Shown here piece by piece: positions 38,001 through 46,536 of a stretch of DNA of 55,434 nt. The DNA lies in NCBI GenBank assembly GCA_937921485.1, contig CAKZSV010000034.1:1-55434 (forward strand), written 5' to 3'. Below the pieces are notes generated by a model. The model did not search any database. It was not told the DNA's origin and was given only the letters and a program-made list of their open reading frames with translations. A program made the translations under genes and the position numbers. This DNA comes from an uncultured bacterium (GTDB lineage: Bacteria > Spirochaetota > UBA4802 > JAGODF01). Every line of letters starts with the position of its first letter. Positions within the stretch are counted from its first letter, which is position 1.

Positions 38001-40818
38001 TGGCATTGTGACTGATGGAATTCCCATGTCTTTTCGCGTTGGCAATGCCCGCAATACCGTTAGCAATAATAAGATTATATGCGAAGATTTCAATATCTGC
38101 TTTGAATATCCACCAGCCAACCCGTTTCGCCGCATGAATTGGAATCACATAGAGATATTTTTTCTGATTCAAAAGCCAGTAGATATTTTTTCGAATGGCT
38201 TCTTCCCGGCTGGTGCAATCAAGAGTGATACGATTGCCACCGTTGCGCACATCATTGGCATCGCTTATATCAACGCTGAAATCGGTGCCCGGAGTCACAT
38301 ACGCACCACCGGTGAAATGCCTGTTAGGATAATAACCGCTGGGTTTCTGCCTCAAGAAGCCATATTTTGCCCGAGAGGAATTGTGCGCTGAAGCAACAAA
38401 ACCCGGTTGCCCCGGTGAGGGCACATAAATCGTTTCGTACATATGATAGCGCCCGTATGTCCACTGGAACTCTCCCACTCCGGGACCCTTATTTCCATTG
38501 TGGGGTTCAGGTGAGCCAAAACTTGCTTCATTGATATAGTACCAATCTGAATAGAAATCATTCTCATACTTACATGTGCTTCCGTTAGGCGCCTTTCCTC
38601 TATACGTATAAGGGCCATACCCCTCCCATGCCGCCTGCGCAATCTCCGCCATATTCCAGTTGGTGGTAATCATCTTCCCGCTTGCATCGGCAGATCCGAT
38701 GATATCGCCCTGGTGCGCGGAAAATTTGCCATGCCATTCCCCTACAGTGCTCAGGCCTTCCCGGCGGCGGAATGTCCCCGGCTGTAAAAGTTCATTCGCC
38801 GGCATGCCATGCTGGGTGGCGTATCTCACCCAGCCAGATTCATGAATGCTCTTTCTGTAAATATCGTTCGCGCCAATGACAGGGATGGTAACACAAATAC
38901 CCATGGTGCATGTTTCTAAGCTTGTACTGTATCCCAGGGGGCTTCCCATCGACTTCATGCAGTTTTGCACCGAAAGCTCGCCCGGTGCGTTTACCGGATC
39001 CACCACCCCATAGCTTGCCGCCATCACGTACAGCAGTTCCGAAAGCGCCGAAAGCTGGCCGCTTTTATTCCCGTTTTTATCGAGCATGATGACGTTTCGA
39101 AGCGACTGGGTGATGCCGCCTAAAAGCGTCTGGATGTTTCGATTGGGGTCGCCAAACAGCGCCTGCCCATCTTCCGGCGTAAGCGCCCATTTATACACGC
39201 CATCGCCCTTGCAATTGGCACAGTAATAATCCTGCAGGATGTGCAACTGCATATTCGTGAGAATTGACTCCATCAGGCTTTCGCCGGAATACGTCGTACT
39301 CACGGTTTTCCCGGGAAGCCGAGATTGCGACTGTTGCCTGAATGGCTTGAGGACAGCATCGGCGCTTTTGAATTTCGCCATCTTTGTCATATAGCCGTCA
39401 TTTGCATTGATGACCCAGTTTGCAGGGTTATCAGGATCGTTTGGATAGGGCGCCGTGGAATACAAAAGCCCCTTGAAATTCGTCGTCACATTATTCGTCG
39501 AGGTATAGCTGATGCCGCTCCACAGGAGTTTTCGAAGTGTTTCGCGGTCGATGCCATTATCCGATGAAAGCTTGAGCGCTTTATTCAGCCGCTCGCCGAT
39601 GCTGTAGTATCCATCGGAAGGATTATTGCTACCGAGCCATTTCAAAAGCTCGTTATTTTGAAAATCAAAGATATTGACGCTTTCAAGATCATCCCATTTC
39701 ATCACATCCTTCTGAAATGCATCGACCAGCCACTGGGTGAGAAGGGTCTCATCGGATGACGCGATATTACCGCCGAGCGATAACCCTTTCGGCGTGGCAG
39801 AAAGGATTTTCATCTGCTCCTCGAGCACCCAGCGGCCCCGGCGCACGAAGTTTTTGAAATAGCTCTCGCTGTTGGAACCGTACTCTTTCAGATAGGACGG
39901 CAACTCGAGCTCGCTAAATTTCTCCGGAATATGCGCGCCGTCGAGCACCGGATTTTTTATCATCGGGTAGAGTTCGCCGATGAGATAATCGGTGATGGTT
40001 TTTTTCACCGGATCGGCAATCATCCAGTCGGCCACATCCTCTTCGATGTCGCGAATGCTTTTGCCGGGCTCCGGATTTTCAATATAATCAATCATATCGG
40101 CGACCTTGGCTTCCACATCCATGTTCTCATCCAGAACAGTCTGCAAAAAATTTTGCAGAAGCGACGCAGGATCATCCATGTCTTCGGCGCCATCGTAGAG
40201 CGTGTGCACGAATTCTAGATTTTCAATGAGGAGGTTGACGCCATTGTAGCCCATGTCGGAAAGCTCCTGATACGGGCTGAAAAAATCCCAGTAGAATGTG
40301 CGCTCCTCGGGATCGATGACTCCATCGCGGTTGGCGTCTTCCCAGTTGCGAAGCTTTTTCACCACATCGATGATGGCATCGACGCCGTCCATCATCACGT
40401 ATGGATCGACATTCAGCACGTCTTTCACCACGTCATACGTAGCATCCAGGGCGGAAGGGTCGCGGGAATACTCGGCATGAAAGGAATCGAGGCCCTTTGC
40501 GAGCGATTTCACCATCTCGGGCAGGGGCGCCTTATAGCCGTACATAATATTCGCAAGATTCATGTACATCTGCGCGGCAAGTTCGGGGTTGGCATTCATC
40601 AGCGCGTTCATGCGCTCATTGAGTTCTTCCTGATCGATGTTTTCGAACATGGATTTTATGGCAGGGGTGTTATCGAACAGGTGCAGGAGACGTACCTTCG
40701 GCTCGGGACGAAGCTGCTGGAAGGACATGTCTTCCTTGGAACAATTGATTGAGCCGCTCGCAGTGATACCGGCAATACTCACAGCGATGAACATATTACG
40801 GAGCTTTCTGCTCAACAT
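35017..40818 (-). CDS. Very large (1933-residue) lipoprotein of unknown function
   Basis: A signal peptide ends with a lipobox-like GSINC followed by SKED. GGAGGG lies 7 nt before the ATG. I recognise no overall family. Visible elements include an EF-hand-like loop near residue 165 (DANRDGVIDPEER), a second acidic loop (IDGNGDGLLQLDV), and a CxxC pair (YYCANCKGDG, near residue 530). There are also many aromatic-rich segments. The length, the lipobox and the acidic metal-binding-like loops suggest a secreted, calcium-dependent surface protein. It follows a 597-bp AT-rich intergenic region and probably heads a transcript with the FN3 lipoprotein. Confidence 0.75.
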   Translation of the reverse strand: MLSRKLRNMFIAVSIAGITASGSINCSKEDMSFQQLRPEPKVRLLHLFDNTPAIKSMFENIDQEELNERMNALMNANPELAAQMYMNLANIMYGYKAPLPEMVKSLAKGLDSFHAEYSRDPSALDATYDVVKDVLNVDPYVMMDGVDAIIDVVKKLRNWEDANRDGVIDPEERTFYWDFFSPYQELSDMGYNGVNLLIENLEFVHTLYDGAEDMDDPASLLQNFLQTVLDENMDVEAKVADMIDYIENPEPGKSIRDIEEDVADWMIADPVKKTITDYLIGELYPMIKNPVLDGAHIPEKFSELELPSYLKEYGSNSESYFKNFVRRGRWVLEEQMKILSATPKGLSLGGNIASSDETLLTQWLVDAFQKDVMKWDDLESVNIFDFQNNELLKWLGSNNPSDGYYSIGERLNKALKLSSDNGIDRETLRKLLWSGISYTSTNNVTTNFKGLLYSTAPYPNDPDNPANWVINANDGYMTKMAKFKSADAVLKPFRQQSQSRLPGKTVSTTYSGESLMESILTNMQLHILQDYYCANCKGDGVYKWALTPEDGQALFGDPNRNIQTLLGGITQSLRNVIMLDKNGNKSGQLSALSELLYVMAASYGVVDPVNAPGELSVQNCMKSMGSPLGYSTSLETCTMGICVTIPVIGANDIYRKSIHESGWVRYATQHGMPANELLQPGTFRRREGLSTVGEWHGKFSAHQGDIIGSADASGKMITTNWNMAEIAQAAWEGYGPYTYRGKAPNGSTCKYENDFYSDWYYINEASFGSPEPHNGNKGPGVGEFQWTYGRYHMYETIYVPSPGQPGFVASAHNSSRAKYGFLRQKPSGYYPNRHFTGGAYVTPGTDFSVDISDANDVRNGGNRITLDCTSREEAIRKNIYWLLNQKKYLYVIPIHAAKRVGWWIFKADIEIFAYNLIIANGIAGIANAKRHGNSISHNAIWGTDLSSNYRDGNNYFLNLVSEGSNTARLDGVSFADRDYCVILDYRYYNKGMFSGLLELLVNMTEEIWNSLGGGPVLPAVVGSNLQVMLSMSNYVYHMTELLTPGWGPTEPYMQKFLKFFQEYYPELDFWGTREDELPPIPRVYGVSYPVAFDPATGRATQWQVWTGDSKGKFDDFLTVLALIVGTIHEDGRVYADWSGTQATASQIDSGNFTYFARDGFRGQLDNFILTTVALNQTTFNSSDGKSPVYNPNAIVNILVDHNPVNDTVEAGTRKGILPALLNSKYTNINYLKPIKDSVSQAVRHVVRSYLNSFDLSRGPDGNMVPYWVDGHRNPDIDWNIPMYRMLYFADNQSLDQLRRSLDFIRDLSQDERFVQFFKKSIPAINNYLYIKWLEENWDTASTQSRPTPDEAEDMGLFQLHIDDGDIDTVVNFLRDFNYGDFISFIQDNRINDFEGLYNFSLDNWGAELTPGVLHEQIGELNDNLVRYFGVNLMEAAVLGMYEIKEEVQVNGKTIFKPGDICYGHGKYMEFDEAIDGNGDGLLQLDVTPTWDGNGIVTGGADWDGTTPVIMSRDKYYKYVDMRSWLSAHQNNAAKCKIIFKGLQSYIDFRYGTNEAFSDYCLSYRSVWFRGGREYVPNLFNFHNYDFRMDWLMDEYNKNLIVFTSADFDYGKPLKPYEKPIGKNNTIVYRPSTVIDWLYGWNGSSNLGLDIPNEMNFAKNVAIDTFFDENEFTVPDPSTDFKEDYDATPREIVRDYRQYLFDKLIKYEYMPGKRETYYPVTKGKDLDDNHRHAINNITEAIATILSPVKRDNPNEQNSEYVVGRLFESWERFVEAANIDPLDLAKVQEAVAHLLWDANGDRSADPRNLDHLSSGYYTHLFSDLLDKMPPVLRAFQGMYGDLTEMGVITFGEHGIGRYLLDVLQPAPQYDTWDLVEEFNYLINTDVFQNATDADGVWWHAGNLLEDLAIMMLQREERNGPSVSFDYYGAVRGIFY

Positions 40819-41415
40819 AACATCCCTCCAACACGATAAACACTTCTTTCATGAAACCTTCCCCGCTTTTTTATTTATTACGATGCATAATTGCCGTGCC
40901 ACACCGATAGCATTCTTTGCATTTCGACTTCAAACATACAATACCGTCTGGACGGTATTTATCCATTCTTGGTAATTAATATATCCTTTTTTTAGAAAAA
41001 GGCAACTTTTCTGTTCGCGTTTCTCCTTATGTTATTATGCGCTAATAAGCGGATAATGCATGAATTTCACATAACCACAATACTCACTTTTTATACATAA
41101 TAACAATTACCAATTATTTCTGCAGATCAATTATTATAATAATATAAACTATCCGTATATAATAAAATACACACACGAAAAAGTAAAGTGAAAAATTTTT
41201 TATTATTCTTCGGGAAAAATCGATGAAAATACTTTTCCCACCGAAATATCATACCACAAACAATACCGACGAGTCAGTATCAACCCTTAAATACAAAATC
41301 ACAAGCTTTTTTACTGTTTTTAATAATAACTTTACATTTAAATTAATACATCGCCCTTTGATAGTCTTCTCAATATTCGGAATAACAAAAATTGAGGGAT
41401 GAATAATAAAAAATT
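40819..41415. other. Gene-free AT-rich region with inverted repeats
   Basis: A 597-bp stretch, strongly AT-rich, between the 1933-residue lipoprotein gene and the deacetylase gene (both minus). It holds no ORF that I can support. It contains the palindrome at 40940-40959 and a second, imperfect inverted repeat (ATTATGCGCT / AGCGGATAAT, 41034-41057). It also has several TATAAT-like strings on both strands (about 41130-41170) and an A/T tract at 41190-41204. It most likely holds the promoter and control region of the large lipoprotein gene. Confidence 0.5.
40940..40959. promoter_or_regulatory. Perfect palindrome, candidate operator
   Basis: AATACCGTC-TG-GACGGTATT is a 9-bp inverted repeat with a 2-bp centre. 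It resembles the operators of TetR-family repressors in length and spacing. It lies about 120 bp upstream of the 1933-residue lipoprotein start. No adjacent regulator gene is present. Confidence 0.5.
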
Positions 41416-42240
41416 TTACTCCACAAGACGGGAAAGAAAATCCATTGAGGAATTTTTAAGAATTGTACGCCTGCGGAGGCAATAATTGTTACGGGTGATG
41501 ATGTTTGGACCATAATCGGTGGAAAAGACCCGCTCATATCCTGCGCTTTTACATAAATCCACAACTGGAAGATTATAACTGCCGTAAGGAAATGCGAAAT
41601 ACGGCACCTTCCTGCCAAGATAGAGTTCTAACACGCGTTTTGAGAGATAGATTTCCTCATACAGTTTATATTTCGATTCCATATCTCCCCGATTGTACAA
41701 TCGAACCAGATCACAATGCGTCATGGAGTGGCATTCGATGCGAATCCATGAAGCGTCCATCTCGCGAAGCTGCTGCCAGGTGAGGCTTCGGCGCGCCTTT
41801 GAAGCAATTGCGTCGATAACGACAAAAAGCGTCACCGGATACCTGTGCTCTGACACCAGGGGCAGCAACGTATGATACATGGCCGGATACCCATCATCAA
41901 ACGTGAGCACAGCAACCTTGCCCCCATAGGGCACAGGCGTATTGAGCCGTGACGTAAAATCGCTCAGAGGGATTATTTCCACACCCTTCTGTTGCAATAG
42001 GGAAAAATGGGATCGAATCGAACTGTAATCGAGGGAATACCGCCCAATACCGTCAATATTGTGATAGAGCAACAGGGGAACTTCAAGAAGCCTGGAAATT
42101 TCTTCTGCCTCTTTTTTCTTCCATGCCAGAGCGCCCTTCCGGACGAAATCTTCCTGCTGCAAAAAAAACACTGCCGCAAGCGCACAAACAACCCCTGCGA
42201 GACTACACCCAATTACAAATGCAGGAAACAATCGTTTCAT
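41416..42240 (-). CDS. Polysaccharide deacetylase (NodB/CE4 family)
   Basis: The product has 274 residues from the ATG at 42240, with AAGGA 8 nt before it. A GTG one codon upstream is also possible. One N-terminal transmembrane helix or uncleaved signal anchors it. The CE4 motifs are present: VLTFDDGYPAMY (catalytic Asp and metal Asp), ECHSMTH (metal His pair in H-x3-H), and FAFPYGSYN. It removes N-acetyl or other acyl groups from a surface glycan or peptidoglycan. The substrate is unknown. The gene is followed by the AT-rich region, and a copy of the dispersed repeat begins about 43 bp upstream of its start. Confidence 0.88.
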   Translation of the reverse strand: MKRLFPAFVIGCSLAGVVCALAAVFFLQQEDFVRKGALAWKKKEAEEISRLLEVPLLLYHNIDGIGRYSLDYSSIRSHFSLLQQKGVEIIPLSDFTSRLNTPVPYGGKVAVLTFDDGYPAMYHTLLPLVSEHRYPVTLFVVIDAIASKARRSLTWQQLREMDASWIRIECHSMTHCDLVRLYNRGDMESKYKLYEEIYLSKRVLELYLGRKVPYFAFPYGSYNLPVVDLCKSAGYERVFSTDYGPNIITRNNYCLRRRTILKNSSMDFLSRLVE

Positions 42241-42282
42241 CACAGCATTCCTTGCCGGAATATCGGATTATTACACGTCGGT

Positions 42283-42402
42283 TATGGGCACCTCCAAAAA
42301 CCGCTTTCATCCTTAAAATTAGCATCAAAGAAAGCGGTTTTTACCTATTTTATTGTGCCCACAAGGGAACATCCTTAAAAACAGTTTTTCGAAGTTCCCT
42401 TA
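42283..42402 (-). repeat. Dispersed inverted-repeat element, copy 4 (120 bp)
   Basis: A full copy in minus orientation, from TATGGGCACCTCCAAAAACC to GTTTTTCGAAGTTCCCTTA. Its hairpins (ACCGCTTTC...GAAAGCGGT; AAGGGAAC...GTTCCCTT) match the other copies closely. It lies between the deacetylase start (42240) and the menG/ubiE stop (42439), with both genes on the minus strand. Confidence 0.85.
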
Positions 42403-42438
42403 TATTTTCGGTATAATTAATGCTTTATTGGAGGATAT

Positions 42439-43182
42439 TCATTGAATCGGCATGCGTATTTGTTCACGGCGGCGGCAGTGAATAATTGTGGCAATTCCAA
42501 AAAAGCGGCGCAGGATGCGTATGTAATTGAACCCTCCCCTCTCCAGCATCCTTGAAAGATGTTCGGGGTCGATGAAGCTTTCGATTGTTTTCGAAAGATA
42601 CCGATAAGCACGGAGTTTGCCTGAAACGATGCCGCCAACAAACGGCAGCACACATGTGAGATAGATGCGATACAATCCCCGGATGATGATGTTGCGCGGC
42701 CTGGTGAGTTCCAGCACAACCAGCTCGCCATTCTCTTTTAACACGCGGAAGATTTCATCGATAAAGACATTGATATCGGGAATATTTCTCACCCCGAAGG
42801 CAATGATTGCCGCATCGAAATACTCACTGCGCAGAGGCAGCTTGCACACATCCGCCGCCACGGCGCACTCATGAATTTTCCCGATCTCCTTCCCTTTCTT
42901 CAGCATCGCCAGCGAAAAATCGACCGCCACCACCCGCGCGCCTTTCGCACTCAAAAGCGGAATAAAATCGCCGGTTCCGGAGCACAGATCAATAATGTCC
43001 TTACGCCTGATATCGCCAAGGAGGCGCACTGCGGCTGTGCGCCAGGACATATCAATCCCGAAGGAAAGAACGCGATTGAGCACATCATAGGTATCCGCAA
43101 TTGCATCAAATGTCTCGCGGACAAATTTTTTCCTTGGTCCGGGATCGGTGTTATTTATCCGGTATTCAAGCTCCTGTTTCAT
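42439..43182 (-). CDS. menG: Demethylmenaquinone methyltransferase (UbiE/MenG family)
   Basis: The product has 247 residues. The family signature begins VRETFDAIADTYDVLNRVLSFGID. The SAM-binding site is IIDLCSGTGDFIPLL, followed by VVAVDFSLAML, LPLRSEYFDAAIIAFGVRNIPD and the C-terminal LS...LERGGF motif. It methylates demethylmenaquinone (or a ubiquinone precursor in other bacteria). With a futalosine-pathway gene directly upstream, menaquinone is the likely product here. Its start overlaps the mqnC stop by 4 bp (ATGA). The symbol ubiE is equally used. Confidence 0.9.
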   Translation of the reverse strand: MKQELEYRINNTDPGPRKKFVRETFDAIADTYDVLNRVLSFGIDMSWRTAAVRLLGDIRRKDIIDLCSGTGDFIPLLSAKGARVVAVDFSLAMLKKGKEIGKIHECAVAADVCKLPLRSEYFDAAIIAFGVRNIPDINVFIDEIFRVLKENGELVVLELTRPRNIIIRGLYRIYLTCVLPFVGGIVSGKLRAYRYLSKTIESFIDPEHLSRMLERGGFNYIRILRRFFGIATIIHCRRREQIRMPIQ

Positions 43183-44240
43183 GCATAACGCCTGATGATG
43201 CGGTATTCAGAATCGCGCTGACAGGGAACTTTCCCCGCGTTTCGGATAATGTCAATTATTTCTTCTTTATTTGTTTGCAGATGAACACCGGTTGCGCGCA
43301 CCACCACCTCCTCCATGAGCACACCGCCGAAATCGTCCGCCCCACATGATAGCGCGATCTGCGCAAGCTTCAATCCCTCGGTGAGCCATCCCGCCTGAAA
43401 ATGCACCACATTATCGAGATAGATGCGGGCGATGGCAATGATTCGCAAATAATCCATTCCCGTGGCCGGAAGGACTTCCGCCATTCCGGTGCGTGCCGGC
43501 GAGAAAGACCAGGGGATGAATGCGCGTATGATACCCGTTTCATCCTGGATGCGGCGCACCACATCGAGATGCGCAATTCTCTCTTCAAGCGTCTCGCCCA
43601 TGCCATAGGTCATGGTTGCCGATGATTTCAGCCCGCATCGCGCGAGCGCGCGCATAGCGTCGCACCACGCTTCGACTGAAATTTTCGCAGGACTTGCATA
43701 TTTCCGCACGCGGTCAACGAGCAAATCCGATGCTCCCGGGACAGAATCAAGTCCCGCTTCTTTCAGCGTGCTGATGACATCATCAAGCTGCATATTGCTT
43801 CTTCCGGCAAGGTGCACAAGCTCAGCCGGTGAAAATGAGTGGAGATATACGTGCGGAAAATTCGATTTTATCGCACGAAGCATTTCCCGGTAGCGGTCAA
43901 TTGTGTACGCGCTATTGATTCCGCCCTGCAGCATCACCTGCGTTCCCCCTGCTTCCGCAAGCTCCCGCACACGGGAAAGAATTTCTTCGAGGGACAATTC
44001 ATAAGGCTCAATCACCCCCGCGCGGGCATGATAGGCACAGAAGCGGCACTTCGCCTCACAGATGTTCGTGTAGTTTATGATGCGGTCCAGGATAAAACCG
44101 ACATCCTCCGATAGGACCACAAGCTTTCGGCGGTAATCAGCCGCGGCAGCCAGATCCAGAAGGTCCCACGAAAAAAGCGAAAGCGCTTCATTGAAGGAAA
44201 TTCGTCCGCCGGCAAAAATTCTTTGTTCGAGATTATTCAT
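43179..44240 (-). CDS. mqnC: Cyclic dehypoxanthine futalosine synthase (radical SAM, MqnC)
   Basis: The product has 353 residues. The radical SAM cluster motif C-x3-C-x2-C is at Cys61, Cys65 and Cys68 (YTNICEAKCRFCAYHA). The MqnC-like features are the N-terminal LSEDVGFILDRIINYTNIC and the motifs MLQGGIN, YLHSFSPAE and SVPGASDLLVDRVR. MqnC closes the second ring in the futalosine route to menaquinone. MqnE, a close relative in the same pathway, is a less likely alternative. The menG/ubiE gene follows with a 4-bp overlap, giving a two-gene menaquinone operon. There is little ribosome-binding signal before the start. Confidence 0.88.
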   Translation of the reverse strand: MNNLEQRIFAGGRISFNEALSLFSWDLLDLAAAADYRRKLVVLSEDVGFILDRIINYTNICEAKCRFCAYHARAGVIEPYELSLEEILSRVRELAEAGGTQVMLQGGINSAYTIDRYREMLRAIKSNFPHVYLHSFSPAELVHLAGRSNMQLDDVISTLKEAGLDSVPGASDLLVDRVRKYASPAKISVEAWCDAMRALARCGLKSSATMTYGMGETLEERIAHLDVVRRIQDETGIIRAFIPWSFSPARTGMAEVLPATGMDYLRIIAIARIYLDNVVHFQAGWLTEGLKLAQIALSCGADDFGGVLMEEVVVRATGVHLQTNKEEIIDIIRNAGKVPCQRDSEYRIIRRYA

Positions 44241-44409
44241 TATGCGGATGCCGCCAAAAAGGTTATGCCAATAGTTACCACAGCATGCGTACCATCTGCT
44301 GTATTATATCACATCTCTAAAAAAGACTCTGAAAATACAAATATTTTTCTCACAGGGGCATATTTCGGCCGTTATTGTGAAAAATTTTTTCGCGATGCGA
44401 TGTACACTA

Positions 44410-44916
44410 TCAGGAGGCAAAACAATTTTTCGGTATCTCAGGCGGTTGGGTGGGTACTCCCCAGCATAATAATACATATTGCAAGTCATTATGGGTAAAT
44501 TGTATAATTGTATGCGCTCCCCACCAATAGTTATCGGCAGGACGGAAATCTTCACCGTTATCATCATCGGTCAAATATTGCTCAACAGCCATAGCTATAA
44601 GAAACGAAACCGACAGCTTCCACAATTTCCGCGCATCATCGAAAAAATCATGCCAGTGCGCCGGCAATGTGATATGCAGTGTCCTCCAATTTTCCTTCGG
44701 CCGACTTTCCTGATAGCGGACAGTTCCATGAACCATCCGTGTTTTTTTGTGCGCATTCACAAAGCGCTCCAGAAGCATGGCCACGAGCTTGCTTCTGCTA
44801 ACGCCGTATTTTTTTGCAGCTTCAGAAATTTTCTCGTATATTTCCTGATCGATATTGGCTGTGGTCTCCGAGACCAATTTCGCGCTATACGATTCTTCAG
44901 CATTATACGATGCCAT
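44410..44916 (-). CDS. Protein with tandem ribbon-helix-helix-like segments, paralogue B
   Basis: The product has 168 residues. It aligns by eye with the product of 8844-9329 over most of its length. The N-terminal IDQEIYEKISEAAKKYGVSRSKLVAMLLERFV has the strand-helix-helix look of a CopG-type ribbon-helix-helix unit. A second candidate unit is TLHITLPAHWHDFFDDARKLWKLSVSFLIAMAVEQYL. The C-terminus ends with the shared NY...CWGVP motif. It is therefore a candidate DNA-binding protein with two such units in one chain. GGAGG lies 6 nt before the ATG. The small gene 44965-45174 lies just upstream on the same strand. Confidence 0.6.
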   Translation of the reverse strand: MASYNAEESYSAKLVSETTANIDQEIYEKISEAAKKYGVSRSKLVAMLLERFVNAHKKTRMVHGTVRYQESRPKENWRTLHITLPAHWHDFFDDARKLWKLSVSFLIAMAVEQYLTDDDNGEDFRPADNYWWGAHTIIQFTHNDLQYVLLCWGVPTQPPEIPKNCFAS

Positions 44917-44964
44917 CGCAAACCTCCAGTGTGGTCAGCCTTGCAAAATTCCGCCGCTTATTTC

Positions 44965-45174
44965 TCACGCTTCGACGCCTTCGATATCGTACACCAGATT
45001 AAAATTGATAAGGCATGCCATCACGCCCTTGATGGGCATTCCCATGGTGACCTGCCGGAGATACTCATTTTCCACCTCGCGGTATTCCCAGCTTTTGCCG
45101 TTCACCACAATCATGCCTGCATATTCAAGGGTATCGGCATCAAAAAGGCGGATAATCATTTCCCGTGATTCCAT
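44965..45174 (-). CDS. Small protein of unknown function
   Basis: The product has 69 residues with no signal peptide and no recognised family. The sequence (REMIIRLFDADTLEYAGMIVV...EYREVENEYLRQVTMG) suggests a small mixed alpha/beta fold. A GGAG lies a few nt before the ATG. It lies 48 bp upstream of the ribbon-helix-helix-like gene and on the same strand, so the two may be co-transcribed. Its being real rests on the ribbon-helix-helix neighbour, the ribosome-binding site and normal codon use. Confidence 0.5.
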   Translation of the reverse strand: MESREMIIRLFDADTLEYAGMIVVNGKSWEYREVENEYLRQVTMGMPIKGVMACLINFNLVYDIEGVEA

Positions 45175-45299
45175 CTTTCTCCATTTGCTCCTTCAGCTTT
45201 TATTCTTGCAATATACGTTTTCCGCGCAAGTTTTTTTTCAACGCGAACGCCGCAAATCTTCCTTGACGGACGATTCTGTTCATCATCAGCTTCCGGAGT

Positions 45300-46511
45300 A
45301 TGAGAAAAATTGCCATTATCGGCGCGGGCGCCTCAGGACTTATGGCCGCATGCTTTGCATCATCGCACGCGCGTGTTATAATTTTTGAAAAGCAAAAAAT
45401 GCCCGGCAGGAAAATCCTTGCTACCGGCAATGGGCGATGCAATATTTCAAATCGCAATTTAGACGCGTCGCGCTTCTATGGTAAAAATCCCGATTTTGTA
45501 AATAATGTTTTCGGCGCCTTTGGGCTTGATAAAACCGAACCGTTCTTTTCTTCTATCGGCATCCCCTTTGCCGAAGGTAAAGACGGCAGGCTCTTCCCTG
45601 CATCATTCCAGGCATCAGCAGTGCAAAAGATGCTAAGCTTCGAAGCACAGAAGCGAGGCGCGGAAATTATGCTTCATCGGCGTATCGACACAATTGTGCC
45701 GAAGAAAAAAGCTCTGGTTCTCATCACTGCCGGTCGGGAATATCATCATTTCGATTCGGTCATTCTTGCCGCGGGAAGCTGTGCCTATCCCCAACTCGGC
45801 GGCTCCGATGCCGGATATGCCCTCGCCGCATCGCTCGGCCATACCATAGCACCGCTCATCCCGGCGATTGTGCCGCTCAACGCCACGCCAAAAGCGCTTC
45901 ACCGCCTCGAAGGCATCAAGTGGGACTGCACGCTCATAGCACGATATCAACACACCACAATTGCATCTTCAACCGGCGAGGTGCTCTTCACCAAATACGG
46001 CCTCTCCGGCCCGGCAACGCTTGAGATATCCACCGCGGTGAATCGCGCAATCATCGCAGGCAAGGAAGTGGAAATTTTCATCGATTTTTTTCCGGCACTG
46101 ACCCCGGACGAGCTTTCAGCACATTTTCAAACGTTATTCGCTGAAACATCGAAGCCGCTCGCGCTCTGCCTTGCCGGCATCATTAAGGAGCGAATAGCGG
46201 AAATTGTGCTTCCCCTTGCCGGCAAAGACCCGTTTGCTTTCGCAGGTTCTCTTCGTACCGAAGAAATACCCGGCCTTGTAAAAATTTTCAAACATCTTCG
46301 CGTTATCCCAGGAAAGCCCCGCCCGTTCTCCGACGCAATGGTCGCATCCGGCGGCGTTTATACTGATGAAATCAATCCTTCAACTATGGAGTCGCGCATC
46401 GTCCAGGGGCTTTTCATCACGGGAGAACTTCTGGATATCACCGGCACAAGCGGCGGCTACAATCTCCAGTTCGCATGGAGCACAGGGGCGATTGCAGGCA
46501 TGAATGTGTGA
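45300..46511 (+). CDS. BaiN/HI0933-family FAD-dependent oxidoreductase
   Basis: The product has 403 residues. The N-terminal FAD-binding motif is AIIGAGASGLMAA (residues ~5-17). The family hallmarks MPGRKILATGNGRCNISN and ILAAGSCAYPQLGGSDAGYALA follow. The C-terminal part has MVASGGVYTDEINPSTMESR and GYNLQFAWSTGAIAG, completing the flavin site. Family members reduce C=C bonds in some hosts (bile acid BaiN), but most are uncharacterised. The substrate is unknown here. It is a single gene, divergent from the small minus-strand genes, with a CGGAG before the ATG. A dispersed repeat follows 25 bp after the stop. Confidence 0.9.
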   Translation: MRKIAIIGAGASGLMAACFASSHARVIIFEKQKMPGRKILATGNGRCNISNRNLDASRFYGKNPDFVNNVFGAFGLDKTEPFFSSIGIPFAEGKDGRLFPASFQASAVQKMLSFEAQKRGAEIMLHRRIDTIVPKKKALVLITAGREYHHFDSVILAAGSCAYPQLGGSDAGYALAASLGHTIAPLIPAIVPLNATPKALHRLEGIKWDCTLIARYQHTTIASSTGEVLFTKYGLSGPATLEISTAVNRAIIAGKEVEIFIDFFPALTPDELSAHFQTLFAETSKPLALCLAGIIKERIAEIVLPLAGKDPFAFAGSLRTEEIPGLVKIFKHLRVIPGKPRPFSDAMVASGGVYTDEINPSTMESRIVQGLFITGELLDITGTSGGYNLQFAWSTGAIAGMNV

Positions 46512-46536
46512 TGTATCGTACTGCGAATCGAAGATA

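Noticed and set aside
41034..41057. Imperfect inverted repeat ATTATGCGCT / AGCGGATAAT as an operator
   Set aside because: It has one mismatch in an AT-rich setting, so I mention it only as part of the leader region and make no separate call.
44479..45168. Long plus-strand frame of 229 codons
   Set aside because: It is antisense to the ribbon-helix-helix-like gene and the small gene at 44965-45174, both of which have ribosome-binding sites.
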